DNA of 64,000 nt, from the NCBI RefSeq assembly GCF_905404315.1, contig NC_066275.1, positions 4,960,001 through 5,024,000 of the forward strand, written 5' to 3'. The translations under genes and the position numbers were made by a program. The notes below the pieces were generated by a model. That model was not told where the DNA came from. It did no database searches and saw nothing but the letters and a program-made list of their open reading frames with translations. Below are positions 46,641 to 58,639 of this stretch, piece after piece; positions within the stretch are counted from its first letter, which is position 1, and the number at the start of each line of letters is the position of its first letter. Origin of the DNA: Leptidea sinapis (lineage: Eukaryota; Arthropoda; Insecta; Lepidoptera; Pieridae).

Positions 46641-46905
46641 TAGGATAGGTTAACAATATAGCCAACATTTATTATTTTTAAACAGTTTGGATCGAAGAGC
46701 GACAGTTAGGTCATAAAACAGAAAAAAAAATAGTTCATTATCATAATAACTATTTTGTTTATTTTTACAGCACGCTTTGTCTACCTGTTAAAGATGTTCA
46801 TCAAATTTTATATTATTAAACAAAAATAATTTCATAAGTTTGTATAATAATATGTAGGCAAGATTTGTAGGAGCATCTACCTACATTAATACATTTTTGT
46901 CAGTT

Positions 46906-47129
46906 TTATTTGTAAACAGGCCCATGGTTATGTTCTGTGTGCAATCTAATAATTTGATCGTTGAGTGTTGTCAGTGCAGCCTTGCAACCTCGAGGGGAGT
47001 GTGTGGAACACCGCCATCTTATCCTGTCCACTCCACCTCTGCTCGCCTTTCTTTGAATATGGTACGTGTAGCCTCGCGAACGTAACATCTTATTGCCTCT
47101 TGCGTTCAGCTCGTAAACAAATTGAGCAT
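46906..47129 (-). CDS. mod(mdg4): F23: FLYWCH terminal exon, subfamily 3
   Basis: Acceptor tattttgTAG at 47130-47131, split bases AT. It encodes 73 residues: AQFVYELNARGNKMLRSRG, YTYHIQRKASRGG, IRWRC, RGCKAA, TEHNH, GPVYK. The stop is embedded in AATAAA (46905-46910). Confidence 0.92.
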
Positions 47130-47319
47130 CTACAAAATAAATAACAGGATGAAACATAAGCAGATTTTTCAAATGATGACTTTAACATGCCATGCAGATA
47201 TAGCACGTCATACTATACATAAGAAAACAAGGTGTAAATAAAAATTAAAAAGTTTAAATTATAATTTTTTTTTCATTTGTTATTAGCTCATAAAATAATA
47301 TTTATAATAATAGTGTTGG

Positions 47320-47460
47320 GTCTTGACTTGGACTTGAAATATATCAAAGTCAGTTCGGAGATACAGGAGCGGATCTATATGAGGGCTAATTGGGCTGCAG
47401 CTAGGGCCCCGTGGATAATAAGGGGCCCCAGCGCCTATTGAACTTGTTCAAAATTAATAA
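47320..47460. repeat. Possible hAT-type element end
   Basis: caggagcggatctatatgag and ctagggccccgtggataa with ggggccccagcgcc resemble the ends of non-autonomous hAT elements. The partner end was not found. Confidence 0.35.
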
Positions 47461-47899
47461 AATATAACCACATAATACTATTTATTTATTTCGCAATAAT
47501 GTTTTACAGTTGCTGTGTGTATGTCTTTGTCATATTAAATAAATGAAATATATTATATTCGCCAGGCGATGTTCTGAAAAGTGATCAGGTGAGGAGAACA
47601 AATAACAAGAGAGCATTACATAATTTAGTGGAAAATGCTAGACAAGAATGTTAGGATCGTTGCAAATCGGAAGTAATCTTTACCAATGACTCTGGTGACC
47701 TAGGTCGAGCACATCGAGACTCTATGTTATTATATTTGCATTGTAGGTAACCTTAATGTAAATTTATTAGAATTTAGAAATTTATCAAAACCACTATTAA
47801 TGTAATAATACACGTTATTAAATCATTGTCGTTCACCATCTCGTTGATATAGATTGTAGGTGAAGGAATTACCATTCTAAACCATTAGATTCTAAGCAT

Positions 47900-50760
47900 G
47901 CAGCAATGCACTTTAAATCATTTTTTCCTGCACCCACAAGATGGCGGAGCATCCTGTATTGCGTGTGCGCTGCGTCATTGTTTGTGGTATCAATATTCCG
48001 CATTCATATTTCCAACCCCTTTCTTCTGGTGATATTTCTCTTTCGAGCCTTGTCTGAATTTGCAGATATACTCTATTGAAGTGTTCAAAAGCGGCATCTG
48101 CAGTAGGTGGTAAAGACGGCAGTTTAACATTTACATAAATAGTTACATCTTAATAGATTAATCTTTTACCTTTAATCTTTTGAGCAACTTATAAAGCAGG
48201 AACGTATGTAACACCAGAATTTCGTAAATATCTTTGCATTCATTTTTAATTATCGAAGCATTTTGCAATTCAATTCGTTTCTCAAATTTTTTTGCAAACA
48301 CGTTTTTGACACGTTGGAAAAAAGCTGACGTCCGGTCACAGCCAGTGAATGCATGTGAGAACAGAATATGCTGTTTACACATTGGTAATAATTTTCCTAA
48401 GAAGAAGAGAACCCTTTTTGCGGTATTTTAGATGGTATCAGAAAATAAATTTTTCAATCTGTTGGTGAGAGCGCATTCAATAAAACTAAAACAACTACAA
48501 CCTCGGACACAAAAGCAATGTTTTCGGAGTGCAGATTAAAAAACATTTCAATTATTAGTCTGTCGGCTTCTGCTTGGCAATTAAATATATTATTTTCTGG
48601 AAGTGTTTCTGGTAGCATATTTATGAGCTTACTCTTTTTTTAGGTATTCGGTAAAAATTTCTGGTGCGCTTTTTTGATAGACATGGTTTTATCAAATATT
48701 ATATCATATCATGCATTTTTTTACAGCAACGCGTTCGTTCCATCGATTTTGTACAGCTCTTTTTATAACCATCAAATACGACATAAATATTGTGTCCATA
48801 ATTGTTATCAATATATCTGACACAATGTTGACAAAATATAGTATCAAATTTTTTATCTAGTTGCCACTTGCAACTGTGTAGTAGCATCATTCACGTCATT
48901 ACATCAATTACGTAGGATAATTTTCGTCCATCGTTCACGTCCACTCTTCTGGGAATAGGTCATAAAATTAAGATTTTGTTTTTCCTATTTCAACATCTTC
49001 AAAGAGAATATGGAGCTAATTCATAAGTCATGTAGATTTTTAGTTCTTCATTCGATTTTTTAAATGCGTTAAAAAATCGGAAATACGTATGCGTATATAC
49101 GCTGAAATAACAAGAGTGGATCAATTCGAATAATATCATCATCCACTTTGATTTTGCTAGTGGAAACCAAAAAAGGAATGATTTTGTCTTTGCTTGATAA
49201 CTGGACCCCTTTAAAAAATTCCCATTAATTTTCTTATTTTTAAAAAACTGCATTGTTTACTGATGTTTTCATCGCCGTGTATAAAGTTTATAAATACTTG
49301 CAGATGCGTTAATTAATGGTAAGAATATTATTGACGTAGTATCAAAACCATGTGTACTTGTTAACAGTTTCAGAAATCCGTTCCATCCCGGAGAGTCATT
49401 ATTGGTTTTGAATTTAAGAAACATCCAGAGAGTTGAATTTTGATAAAACTGTGGGGGTTAAATTTGGTTCTTGCTCAGAAATTTTGATTTGAAGTTGACC
49501 TTGTTCGAAATGGTGGACTCAGTTGGATCTTATCTAAACGTTTAATAATTTAACAGTTCTCTGGTTTGTATTCCATAGCTCGGAGTTACGATTTAAATAG
49601 AACCCAAATTATGGAAAGTATCCTTGTAATTCAATGTATTGACGTTAAAATCTGCGATATCGTGAACTATCTGTGCAAAAGTACCTGATTTATTTTCACA
49701 GGATTTGTAAAGGTTGCAGAAGAGTAACAGCTAAAGTCACATGCAGTGGTGATATAAATGAAGGAGGCCTACAGATATTATCGCGTGAGGACCATAAACA
49801 TAAACCTGCGTCCGGATGTGCCGTCGTAAAATTTCACTAGCAGCAGCTTCAAAATACGGTATTCTTCTTCACCATCTTTCGACCTCTGACTATACCAGTT
49901 ATCGGACAATATTTTATATAATTTTTTAAAATATATTATTGTATTCGATCCAAATTTACTGGAGAATACAACATTATCCTCATAATGGTTCATTAGCCTC
50001 ATTTTTACTGTTTTATAGTAAGGAATATGGCCAATTGTTACAATACCTTTTAATTCTGTCAGTGAAAAATTCCAGTTTACATTTTCTTCAATGTTTTTGA
50101 AAATCTGCTCCGTTGCTGCATCTACTATTGAATTGTGAATGGATGAATATTTTTCTCCCTCTGGGTCTGTTTTAAGGTAGTCCTTAAACGAATGTAACAA
50201 TCCGCGTGATACTTAGCTTCCTGAACTACTAAATTTAACACGCCTACAATTATTTTATGGATATTGGGACAAAATTCACTTATCTCTTCGCTTATCAATA
50301 AAATAGTTTTCTTGAGATCAGAGGTAGTTACGTAGCTGATTTGTTTTCTTGATGATTTGGACTTTCTTCTTTCCTTCATTTCATCCTCTTCTTTTTCACA
50401 TAAAAAACACCTATTCTATAATATTTTCCAATCAAAGTCAATTGAAGTAGCCGTTCGAAGGTTTTTTCAGGTGGAGAGCATGATGTTGTCTTGTTCTATG
50501 TTTCTAAATAAGAATTATTACATCCTACTGATATATTTTTGTCTGCATACTGAATGCATATACACAAATTCGCGAGTATTTTAATACTGAGAATGTCCAT
50601 CCGCTCTTTGTGCAGAAGCAGCTTTGACGTTGATATTCCTCTAGTGACTTTTACAATGTCTCCTAGTCCAGAGTTTAACTCAGAAGTACATCCAATTTTG
50701 TCACATATGAGGTAATTATTACTTAAATAACCACTATTCGATGGTTGACGCATTTTGATA
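47900..50760 (-). pseudogene. Uncharacterised transposon-type ORF family, copy 1
   Basis: Pieces read right to left: MRQPSNSGYLSNNYLICDK (from 50,753), KSKSSRKQISYVTTSDLKK, LVVQEAKYHADCYIRLRTTL, DAATEQIFKNIEENVNWNFS, LTELKGIVTIGHIPYYKTVK, then further left ILFSHAFTGCDRTSAFFQRV (48,158-48,382). The motif order EAKYHxDCY ... FTGCDxTSAFF marks a repeated family of large ORFs in invertebrate genomes that I know only as transposon-associated. Frames are broken at several points. A second member is at 55.2-56.2 kb. Confidence 0.65.
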
Positions 50761-51109
50761 CGAGGTTATACAACAAATATTACTGATATTAATAAGTAAA
50801 GATTTACTATAGGTTATATCATGATCAATAATTTATACTATTAAACTCTAACATTTAGAATTTATTATGAAATATACGATTGACATTCACAATTGTATTT
50901 GTTGCGTGTAATATAAATAAAAAACAAATACATACTATCTTTACCACTATTTTGAAAGTTTGTAAAACTCAAAAATGTTCGGTAATTAACTTATATCACA
51001 CTCACTGCACAATAATATATTCATTGCAAATAAACAAAAATCTGATTTTTTTTACTGAGTGCTCAAAAACAGTTACGTATTGAAGCTAGTAAGTTGCCAC
51101 GTGTTCGAT

Positions 51110-51240
51110 ACTGTTAACAATACCCAACAGCTGTTGTCCTCTCCCCTTCCCCTTTCCCCTTGAGTCCCCTCCCCGCCTTCTGTTTATACCTGCAGTCCAT
51201 TGAGATCCAGGACCAAGTTTGTAATAGTTCCCCTTTTTAA
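51110..51240. other. C-rich stretch downstream of F24
   Basis: A pyrimidine-rich run (ctctccccttcccctttccc) near 51,138. No coding content. Confidence 0.35.
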
Positions 51241-51536
51241 GGTATGTATAACTTTAAACTATTACAAATAAAGGAACACTCCGAAAAAAATAAAATTATG
51301 TATAACAATAATAAGAAAATTGAGATCGCAAATTATTTATTAAACATTTCCAAAGTTTATATAAATATTCATTATCTGGCGCTGGATTCCGAGGTATTAA
51401 TTTTACGGCGCTGTACTTATGTACATTGTAAAGAATAATACTTTTTCAATAAAGAACTAAAAATTGTTGTATTTCAAAGTTGGTCAATTACCTAAATGCT
51501 TGACATGAGCAGTTTTCAAAAAGCGGTAATATGTTA

Positions 51537-51763
51537 TTATTTATAAACAGCAATATGATTATGTTTCGTATACGATCTTATAATTTCATCATTAAACGTC
51601 GTTAGGGCTGCTTTACACCCTCGGGAGCAGTGGGTAGAACATCGCCATCTTATCTTGTCCATCCCACCAATACTATACTTCTTTTGAGCATAGTACGTGT
51701 ATCCCCGCGAACGTAACAATTGGTTGCCTCGCGAGTTAGTCTCAAACACAAATTCGCCATCAT
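51537..51763 (-). CDS. mod(mdg4): F24: FLYWCH terminal exon, subfamily 3
   Basis: Acceptor atttgtttgTAG at 51764-51765, split bases AT. It encodes 74 residues: DGEFVFETNSRGNQLLRSRG, YTYYAQKKYSIGG, IRWRC, STHCSRGCKAA (one extra Cys), TKHNH, IAVYK. Separated from F23 by a transposon-derived block at 48-50.8 kb. Confidence 0.92.
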
Positions 51764-51799
51764 CTACAAACAAATTAAGCACAGTTACACAATTTCACA

Positions 51800-52560
51800 G
51801 TTAAAATAATTATGGTGATTGACTATAATGATAATATTACGAAGACATGATTGACAAACCGGGATCACAATATAACATAATAATATTAAAGCTTAGAAAA
51901 GATCAGTTTGTACTCATCTATATATTTACGCTGATATAAAAGGATCTGATATAAACAAGAGTACGAATAATATAGTCACATTAAAGTATATATATAATAT
52001 TTGTTAGGTAAAATGATACAGAAATTCATGAAATGGTACCCGTACTATGTACATTTTAGTGAAAAGACAGTAAGAGGAAAATAATTAAATAAGGTGGCGC
52101 CTTTACCCAACGGGTCTGAATTGGCCCAGTACGTATTTTTTTAGTTAAGTTGATAAATAACGAAAACGATTTTAGTTCCGCTTTTCATTAATCCTTGGTG
52201 GACAATTAATTTATGTCTGGTTATAACACCAAATAACGGATTGTCTCTTATACCATGTCAGCAGGTATCCAAGTTGGTGGTGTATTTCGATAGCTGCAGT
52301 TGTAGGAAACAAGCAATGTTTTATCTACCATTAGTAAGTAACAGAATACTATGTTTGAAAATATAACATGTCACCTGAGTGTGTTCCAAGTACTTGCTGG
52401 CGACTTTGCCCACCAAAACTACTGTTAATTAACTTATCTAACTTTACTGTTAGGGTTACTTAATGTCAAATCTACTACTAGTGCGAAAATGTTTACCACA
52501 GACCTGAGAAGATATACAAGAAATATAATAAAATTTCAATCATAAAAAGTTGCCAGTATT
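51800..52560. other. Spacer between F24 and F25
   Basis: AT-rich, with no recognisable gene or mobile element. Confidence 0.4.
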
Positions 52561-52619
52561 ATTGTTTTATTTATTTATTCAGAAATATAACAAGTGTTAC
52601 TCAATGTATGCTAACGTTG

Positions 52620-52879
52620 TCAGTACTGTATTCTAAGCATGCATGGCACATTCTTTTTATAAACAGGATCATGATTATGCTCGGCATGACATCTAATTAT
52701 TTGGTCGTTCAATGTTGTCAAAGTAGCCTTACAGCCGCGCGACGCATGCGTTGAACACCGCCATCTTAACTTAGGCATACCGCCAACTACTAGTTTTAAT
52801 TGGATCGAATACGTGTAGCCTTTTGAACGCAATAACCGATTGCCTCGTGAGTTAGTCTCATACACAAATTCATCACCAA
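52620..52879 (-). CDS. mod(mdg4): F25: FLYWCH terminal exon, subfamily 3
   Basis: Acceptor taaatttttAG at 52880-52881, split bases TT. It encodes 85 residues: GDEFVYETNSRGNRLLRSKG, YTYSIQLKLVVGG, LRWRC, RGCKAT, AEHNH, DPVYKKN plus a short tail. DPVYKKN is shared with F20. Confidence 0.92.
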
Positions 52880-52929
52880 CTAAAAATTTAAAAACTGCTT
52901 TATTAAAATTGAAATGATACAGTTTAGGA

Positions 52930-53230
52930 TACATTTACCATTGGAGGCTTCTTTGCACAGGATGCCGGCTAGATATGGGTACCGCAATGGCGCTTATGTC
53001 CGCCGTGAAGCAGTAATGTGTAAGCATTACTGTGAGAAGGGCACCGTAGCTACTAGTAGCAAATACAACTTAACATCTTATATCTCAAGTTGACGAGCGC
53101 AATTGTAGCAGCTCAGAATTTTAGAGTTTTTCAAGAATCCTGAGCGGCACTGCAATATAATGGGCAAGACGTATCAATTATCATCACCTGAACGTCCTGC
53201 TCGTCTCGTCCCTTATTTTCATATAAAAAC
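52930..53230 (+). repeat. Lepidopteran SINE-like repeat, copy B
   Basis: ggaggcttctttgcacagga, gccggctagatatgggtacc, gtgaagcagtaatgtgtaag, aacttaacatcttatatctc, a hairpin around gctcagaattt / cctgagcggc, and a 3' end gctcgtctcgtcccttat. More complete than copy A at 29.9-30.1 kb and in opposite orientation. It lies directly upstream of the F25 acceptor. Confidence 0.75.
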
Positions 53231-54710
53231 ATCTTATAATAATTTAAATAATTCATCAGGTGTAGAAGTAGTTTTTTTTATTATTTTTGGGAGAGGAAGT
53301 AAAACAAGCATGTAGGTCTAATTGCATTTCTTTAGTAAGGTGGATGAACACGCTTTTTTGAAGCGCTTGAAACCAATTAATCATTTTTGTGTATAATATG
53401 TGAAAAAATGTGCGTGTGACATGATAGACGTTCTCGACTTGTCAAAAAAATCGTCACCCAGGACAATGAATCACTGGTTACAAATGGAATGATTTGTGGC
53501 TGAAATAGTTTTGTGAATCTCTCTCTTTACCAGAGGCAAGCTCCTGTACACCGGGTGCCTTCTACAATTGGTACTAGTGGTGATTTCATCTATCAAGTAG
53601 CCGGATTAAACCGCTACTTTTAGGGGCCCTAAACTAGGCAGGCCCCTAAGTAACATTAACTTAGGAGGTCTTCTTTTTTTTTTCGACGTATTCACAGCTG
53701 CCACAATCTATGTATATGTATAAATAAACGAAAAGATTCTACTTTTGATTTGAGGGCTCGATTCTCAAAAATACCACCATTTTGTTGTAATGCATTAAGA
53801 CATATTCAAGACAGGAAAACTCTTAAACGCCCTTAATACTTTCGATATGCTAACAAAGTTAATAAAAAAAAATGAATGAATACTTCGCTTTATTTCATAG
53901 TTCCTACTCATCGATAATACTATCAGAAGACCTACATTATTTATTAGAGTAATTATTACATTAAATAATTAATATTTAATTAGATACATAAGGATAGCTT
54001 ACGAGTTGAATGCAGTCAGGGCTTGAGGTAGGGAGAGGGAGCTCCCCCCCCCCCCCCCCCCCCTTGACAGTCATAGTTATAAACATCATAAATGATGAAA
54101 AATTATTTACACAATATGTGTTAAATATATAAAAGTTTCACATTTAATTATATTATGGTTAAAATGGTAAAATTATAGCATTGTTTAATTATATCGACAC
54201 ACTCATGTTTATAGTTATCAATTATAATCAGGTCACAGAACTCACGCATTACTGAACTCTGCATTCAAATCATGCGTTATAATAATAATAACATTAATAA
54301 ATCCTTTATTACCGTTAATAAAACATTATATTTACTACAACTTATACACACAATATAATAAATACATTTTAATTAATAAGCTTATCTTACACAACTATAT
54401 TATTAACATAATTATTAATTATATGAAGTAACTTTTAAACAGTCTGTGTAGTCTGGATCACAGACTTACAATATATTATCGTAAACACGACCTGACAGCT
54501 CGATAACGCGTGACCAATTTTGATCCGTCAATGTGTGCGTTAGTAACTTTAATATTCAAAATACTTCCTAATTCCAAGCGTGGCTGACTGTTAACGACCT
54601 GTCCATCAAAATCGGTTACAGTGACAATAGGTTTGCTTTCCTTTTCTATCTTTTCTATATATATGGTAAATTTTATTCAAATGTTTTGAGTTTTCTTAAT
54701 AATAATTATT
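53230..54710. other. Spacer between SINE and long-TIR element
   Basis: No gene. It includes a run of 20 C at 54,044-54,063 and a stretch at 53,590-53,670 with ttaggggccctaaac and aggcaggcccctaag that could be a small inverted-repeat element. Confidence 0.4.
54044..54063 (+). repeat. Poly(C) tract
   Basis: Twenty consecutive C in an otherwise AT-rich region. Length is likely to be unreliable in sequencing. Confidence 0.9.
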
Positions 54711-54711
54711 A

Positions 54712-56817
54712 GTCCGGTCAATTTAGACATCCAACGTTACAAAAAATTCCCATTAGGCTATTAGGCTGAAAATTGGTGGGTTCGTTCATTACACTATTAT
54801 AAAGGAAATTTGAAAAGTCCTCATTGATCGTGCAAACGTGCAAAAAATTGACTCGGGTTCAAAGCTCACAAAATAGGTTTTTGCGATTTTCAGCAAAACG
54901 GTAAGTTTTATTATAAAGTTATCTCAGACAAAAATTGTAGATAAGATAATTATCTACAAAGTCTCAATACATTTTTTAAAAAGTTGAAAGAATTGTAATT
55001 ATCATAATATGCACACGTTTCCACGCCACCTTTGAGGTTTGAGGTTACTTAGCCGTTTTTTTAATGTGGTTTCCCCGGTAGGCCTATAGACCTCGGCCGA
55101 ACAACAGTCATGATACTATTGATAATACTTGTACATATTAATTTTAAATGATCTAAGTTTTATCTTTTAAATTTTAAAATGACTTGCTCTACAAAATTTG
55201 TCCGCGATTCCGGAATTTCATTGTTTAAATCTTCAAACATGCGACCTGGTGGAGGGTAGTTATAATTATATAATACGGTGATTGAATATCTTCGCGAAAG
55301 ATTTCTGCAGCAGCTTCTAGAATTCTCAGTCGTTCTTCTTTTTTATTCGTACGAAGCTTGATTAAAAATATCATGATGATTGTCTAATAAGCATATAAAG
55401 GAACATCAATGTTCCTAATTTTTTAGTGATAATAATTTTATCACCATACTCCAGTGTTAATCGAATTTTTCACGTCCTGTTATCTATGTTTGTAGTTTTG
55501 CTTACATTTCTAATTTCGTTCAAAGTGAACTGACAATCATCATTATTTTCGATGTAAGTGAATATTTTTTCCATTGCCAGATTCGTAGACTGATCTTGCG
55601 GTCGATCGACTTTCACCCCAGCGTTCGATTTTAAGTAGAAAGTGAAGCAGTCAGAATGATACTTAGCCTCAGCAGCAACTAAATCGTATTCTTATTCTAC
55701 TCGAGCCATAACATCAGAACGAGCCTGAGCTGTTTTCAGAACCATATCTTTGAATGTAGCTGTACTTACTTGTTGAATTTTACGGCGAAAATCTAAGGAC
55801 TTTCTTCTTTTACGCTCTTCATTAAATTCGTGGCCGCCAAATAAGCATTGTTTTTTAAAACCAAAAGTAGATTCACTTACACGTGCTGTAGTACGAGGAG
55901 GACTTTTAGTAGATGTACTGGCTACTTGTTCTTCATGTTGTCTTTTAATAGCTGCAGCAATAGAACACTTTCGAGTATAATTTTTACGAAACTCTACATG
56001 TTTGGTTACAAATTTCTGCTTTTTAAGATATTCTGAAAATTCATCAGCACTTTCAGTACTTGCATTGATTTATGTCTTCATACCACGTTTAATAGTAACA
56101 ATTTCACTTTCAGTTAAAAGTTTAGCACAAATAAAACAATATTCTGACATTTTTGTAATAAAATTCAAAACAGCCGGAAATATGTTACAATAAACACGTG
56201 TTTTCACTCCAGAGCAGCACGCAGACTAATAACTTTGAATGTATTGGGCGTTCCAAGATAAAGAAAGAATACGACCCTAGCCACGCAGACAATTGAAGGG
56301 GAGACAGATGTTGCTGAAGGTTATATTGGCGTATAAAATGGGGGACTTGGATTCTTCTTACCAGAAATTCTCATATTTTATAATATTTTGTATGTAAATG
56401 TTACATTGACCGATAGAACGATATTTTTGCTTGTATTACGGCTTTAGTGATGTATATACATGGTGTACTTATACATATTATGACGTTTACAACTTTTTCG
56501 ACTTTTTGAATCGTTATACTTATCTTAAAAACAGTTTCTCTTAGGAAAAAAAGTATCGAGACATTTTCTTTGGATAATTATCATATCTACAATTTTTGTC
56601 TCAGATAATTTAATGATAAAACTTACCGTTTTGCAGAAAATCGCTTAAAACCCGTTTTTGTCACCTTTGACCCGGAGTAATTTTTTTTGCACGTGCCTGA
56701 TCAATGAGGACTTTTCACATTTCCTTTATAATAGTGTAATAAACAATCCTACCAATTTTCAGCCTAATGGGAATTTTTGTAACCTCACCCCTATTTTTTT
56801 GTCTCATTTGACCGGAC
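54712..56817 (-). mobile_element. DNA transposon with about 270-bp terminal inverted repeats, uncharacterised ORF
   Basis: Ends GTCCGGTCAA (54712-54721) and its complement at 56808-56817. The inverted match continues inward for about 270 bp: ttcccattaggct, attacactattataaaggaaat, gaaaagtcctcattgatc, gcaaaacggtaagttttat, gacaaaaattgtagat. The minus strand between the repeats encodes MSEYCFICAKLLTESEIVTI (from 56,151), FRKNYTRKCSIAAAIKRQHE, RRKSLDFRRKIQQVSTATF, EYDLVAAEAKYHSDCFTFYL and NLAMEKIFTYIENNDDCQFT, the same family as the 48-50.8 kb copy. It is truncated before the FTGCD region. No flanking duplication was found. Confidence 0.8.
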
Positions 56818-56824
56818 AAATGGA

Positions 56825-58150
56825 CTTCCTCGAAGTAACGCCTACTTCAATACATTTTTTTAAGGTAAATTTTGTTGTGAGGGGTAATTTCTAGATCCGA
56901 TTTTGAAAATTCTGCTACCAATAGAAAGCACATTATTTGCGAATGTGATAAGCTATATATTTTTACTCGAAAAATTAAAAGACTTCCGTGTAAGTCGGAT
57001 TTGCAAAGTAAGTCGGAGAAAAAACGTTTCTTACGAACGATGTGACATATATGATTGTTTTGTATATTATACTAGCTGATCCAGCAAACGCTGTATTGCC
57101 GATATTAAAATCGCGATACAAAAGTAACAGTTGATCGTAGATGGGTGAAAATTTGAAGTTGTATGCATTTTTTAATGCTGACTCATAATCAAACAAATTT
57201 AAAAAAAAATGTCAAAAAAATTTAATAAAAAATTCGTGTGGACCACCCTTAACATTTAGGGGGATGAAAAATAGATGTTGGCCGATTCTCAGACCTACTC
57301 AATATGCTCACAAAATTTCATGAGAATCCTTGAATACCTTGAAAAAGGTTCTTAATTCCAGTCCAATCGGCTGTCTAATACACAATTCTCACGTCACACC
57401 TAAGTAATTTTATAATACATCATGTTCATAAAAATCATTTTATTAATTAAATGAGTATGCGTTTGTTTCGGCCGAAAAAAAATTACGGTACAGTTGGTAA
57501 ATAAAAACCAAATAATAACTAACCACACTCATAAGCTTGGTCTTTAAGGCTTATTAAGGCGACCAAGCCTGCAACAGACACGGATGGTTGATTCTTGATA
57601 CATAGATTGCGTGACATCTCCGCTCTGGACTACTGACAGACATACATGGTCATGTTTACGAGCCAACTCCCATTAAGTAACCAATCGTATTACGTAATAT
57701 TTAGATACATTGATGATACAAACATGAAGTATATTTAAAATGTATATTTATTTAACGGCGGCAGAAATGGGAAAATATTTAAAAAATGCAATTAGAAAGC
57801 GACATGGAGTTGTAGCGTAAGAACAGCTACAGCCGGCCATAGAGAATGTGATGAAAGTAGATTGTCTGCACGCATTCACACAGAGAATGTGAGAGGAACC
57901 GCTGGAAATGGACATTAGGGCTTACATCCTACGACTGCATCGATAATGTATAAGAAGGGGCTAGATTACTAAGAGTGCATGGACCGCGGCAAATAGCGCT
58001 CATGAACCTGTGCTTACAATTCTTAGAATGATGTACATGCATGCATGATTGTACGTATGTATGTAACAAGGATATGATAAGGGTTGGTAAAGCGGCTTTA
58101 CTTTGACCACTGATAAGATTGATGTCTGTTGCAATGAGCTGACGTATCTT
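56825..58150. other. Spacer left of F26 with retroposon fragment
   Basis: ctagctgatccagcaaacgctg at 57,070 starts an RTE/SINE-like fragment running to about 57,420 (caaaatttcatgagaatcc, ccagtccaatcggctg). The rest holds no recognisable gene. Confidence 0.5.
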
Positions 58151-58205
58151 AAGTGAATGAATAAAAGAGTTTCATCTGCACAATTACAGAACTGCAGGCA
58201 ACCTA

Positions 58206-58251
58206 AGGCCTCTGAGATAGCAGGCTACACGCTGTGCTATCTCAGAGGCCT
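58206..58251. repeat. Perfect 17-bp inverted repeat, 12-nt loop
   Basis: aggcctctgagatagca (58206-58222) pairs exactly with 58235-58251. It lies about 150 bases downstream of the F26 stop. Confidence 0.9.
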
Positions 58252-58401
58252 CAGGTTGAAAGGTGTTTATTTAAGCTGCAGTGCCCCATTAGGTTCATCG
58301 TTAGAATGCGTATATAATAAGGATAAATATAGATCATGAAGTAATACTTAAAACTAGTAAGTTACAATCGAATATTACAAAAATGTAATAAAGTTAATTG
58401 T

Positions 58402-58622
58402 TTAATAGGTCGGTTCATGGTTATGTTCCATGTAGGATTTGTGCACTTGATTGCCAATGGTCCTAAAGAAGGCTCTACACTTTTTGTTCTTGTGTGTAGC
58501 ACAGCGCCATCTCTCTTTAACAATTGGGCCAATATTGCGGGACCAGTGTAAGCTGTATCTATACCCAAGATAGACCGCGTTGATACAGCCCCTCCTCGAT
58601 CGACTGTACTGCATGAAAGACA
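58402..58622 (-). CDS. mod(mdg4): F26: FLYWCH terminal exon, subfamily 4
   Basis: Acceptor catatttttcAG at 58623-58624, split bases TG. It encodes 72 residues: SFMQYSRSRRGCINAVYLG, YRYSLHWSRNIG, ERWRC, NKKCRAFFRT (no Gly before the Cys), MEHNH, EPTY. It carries an extra Cys at 12. Paired with F27, 1.2 kb upstream on the minus strand. Confidence 0.92.
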
Positions 58623-58639
58623 CTGAAAAATATGAATTT

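Larger units (their letters stand above)
43440..46990 (-). repeat. Diverged duplication of a two-exon block (F19+F20 and F22+F23)
   Basis: gaatattatttacaaacttta precedes both F19 and F22 stops on the plus strand, and F19 and F22 are sisters. Between the exons, gtgga-aga-gaaat-aa-ttgccgtttact is shared at about 44,369 and 46,263. F20 and F23 occupy matching positions at the far ends. F21 lies between the two blocks. Confidence 0.65.

Noticed and set aside
55848..56193. Plus-strand frames in the long-TIR element.
   Set aside because: They are antisense to the minus-strand ORF beginning at 56,151.
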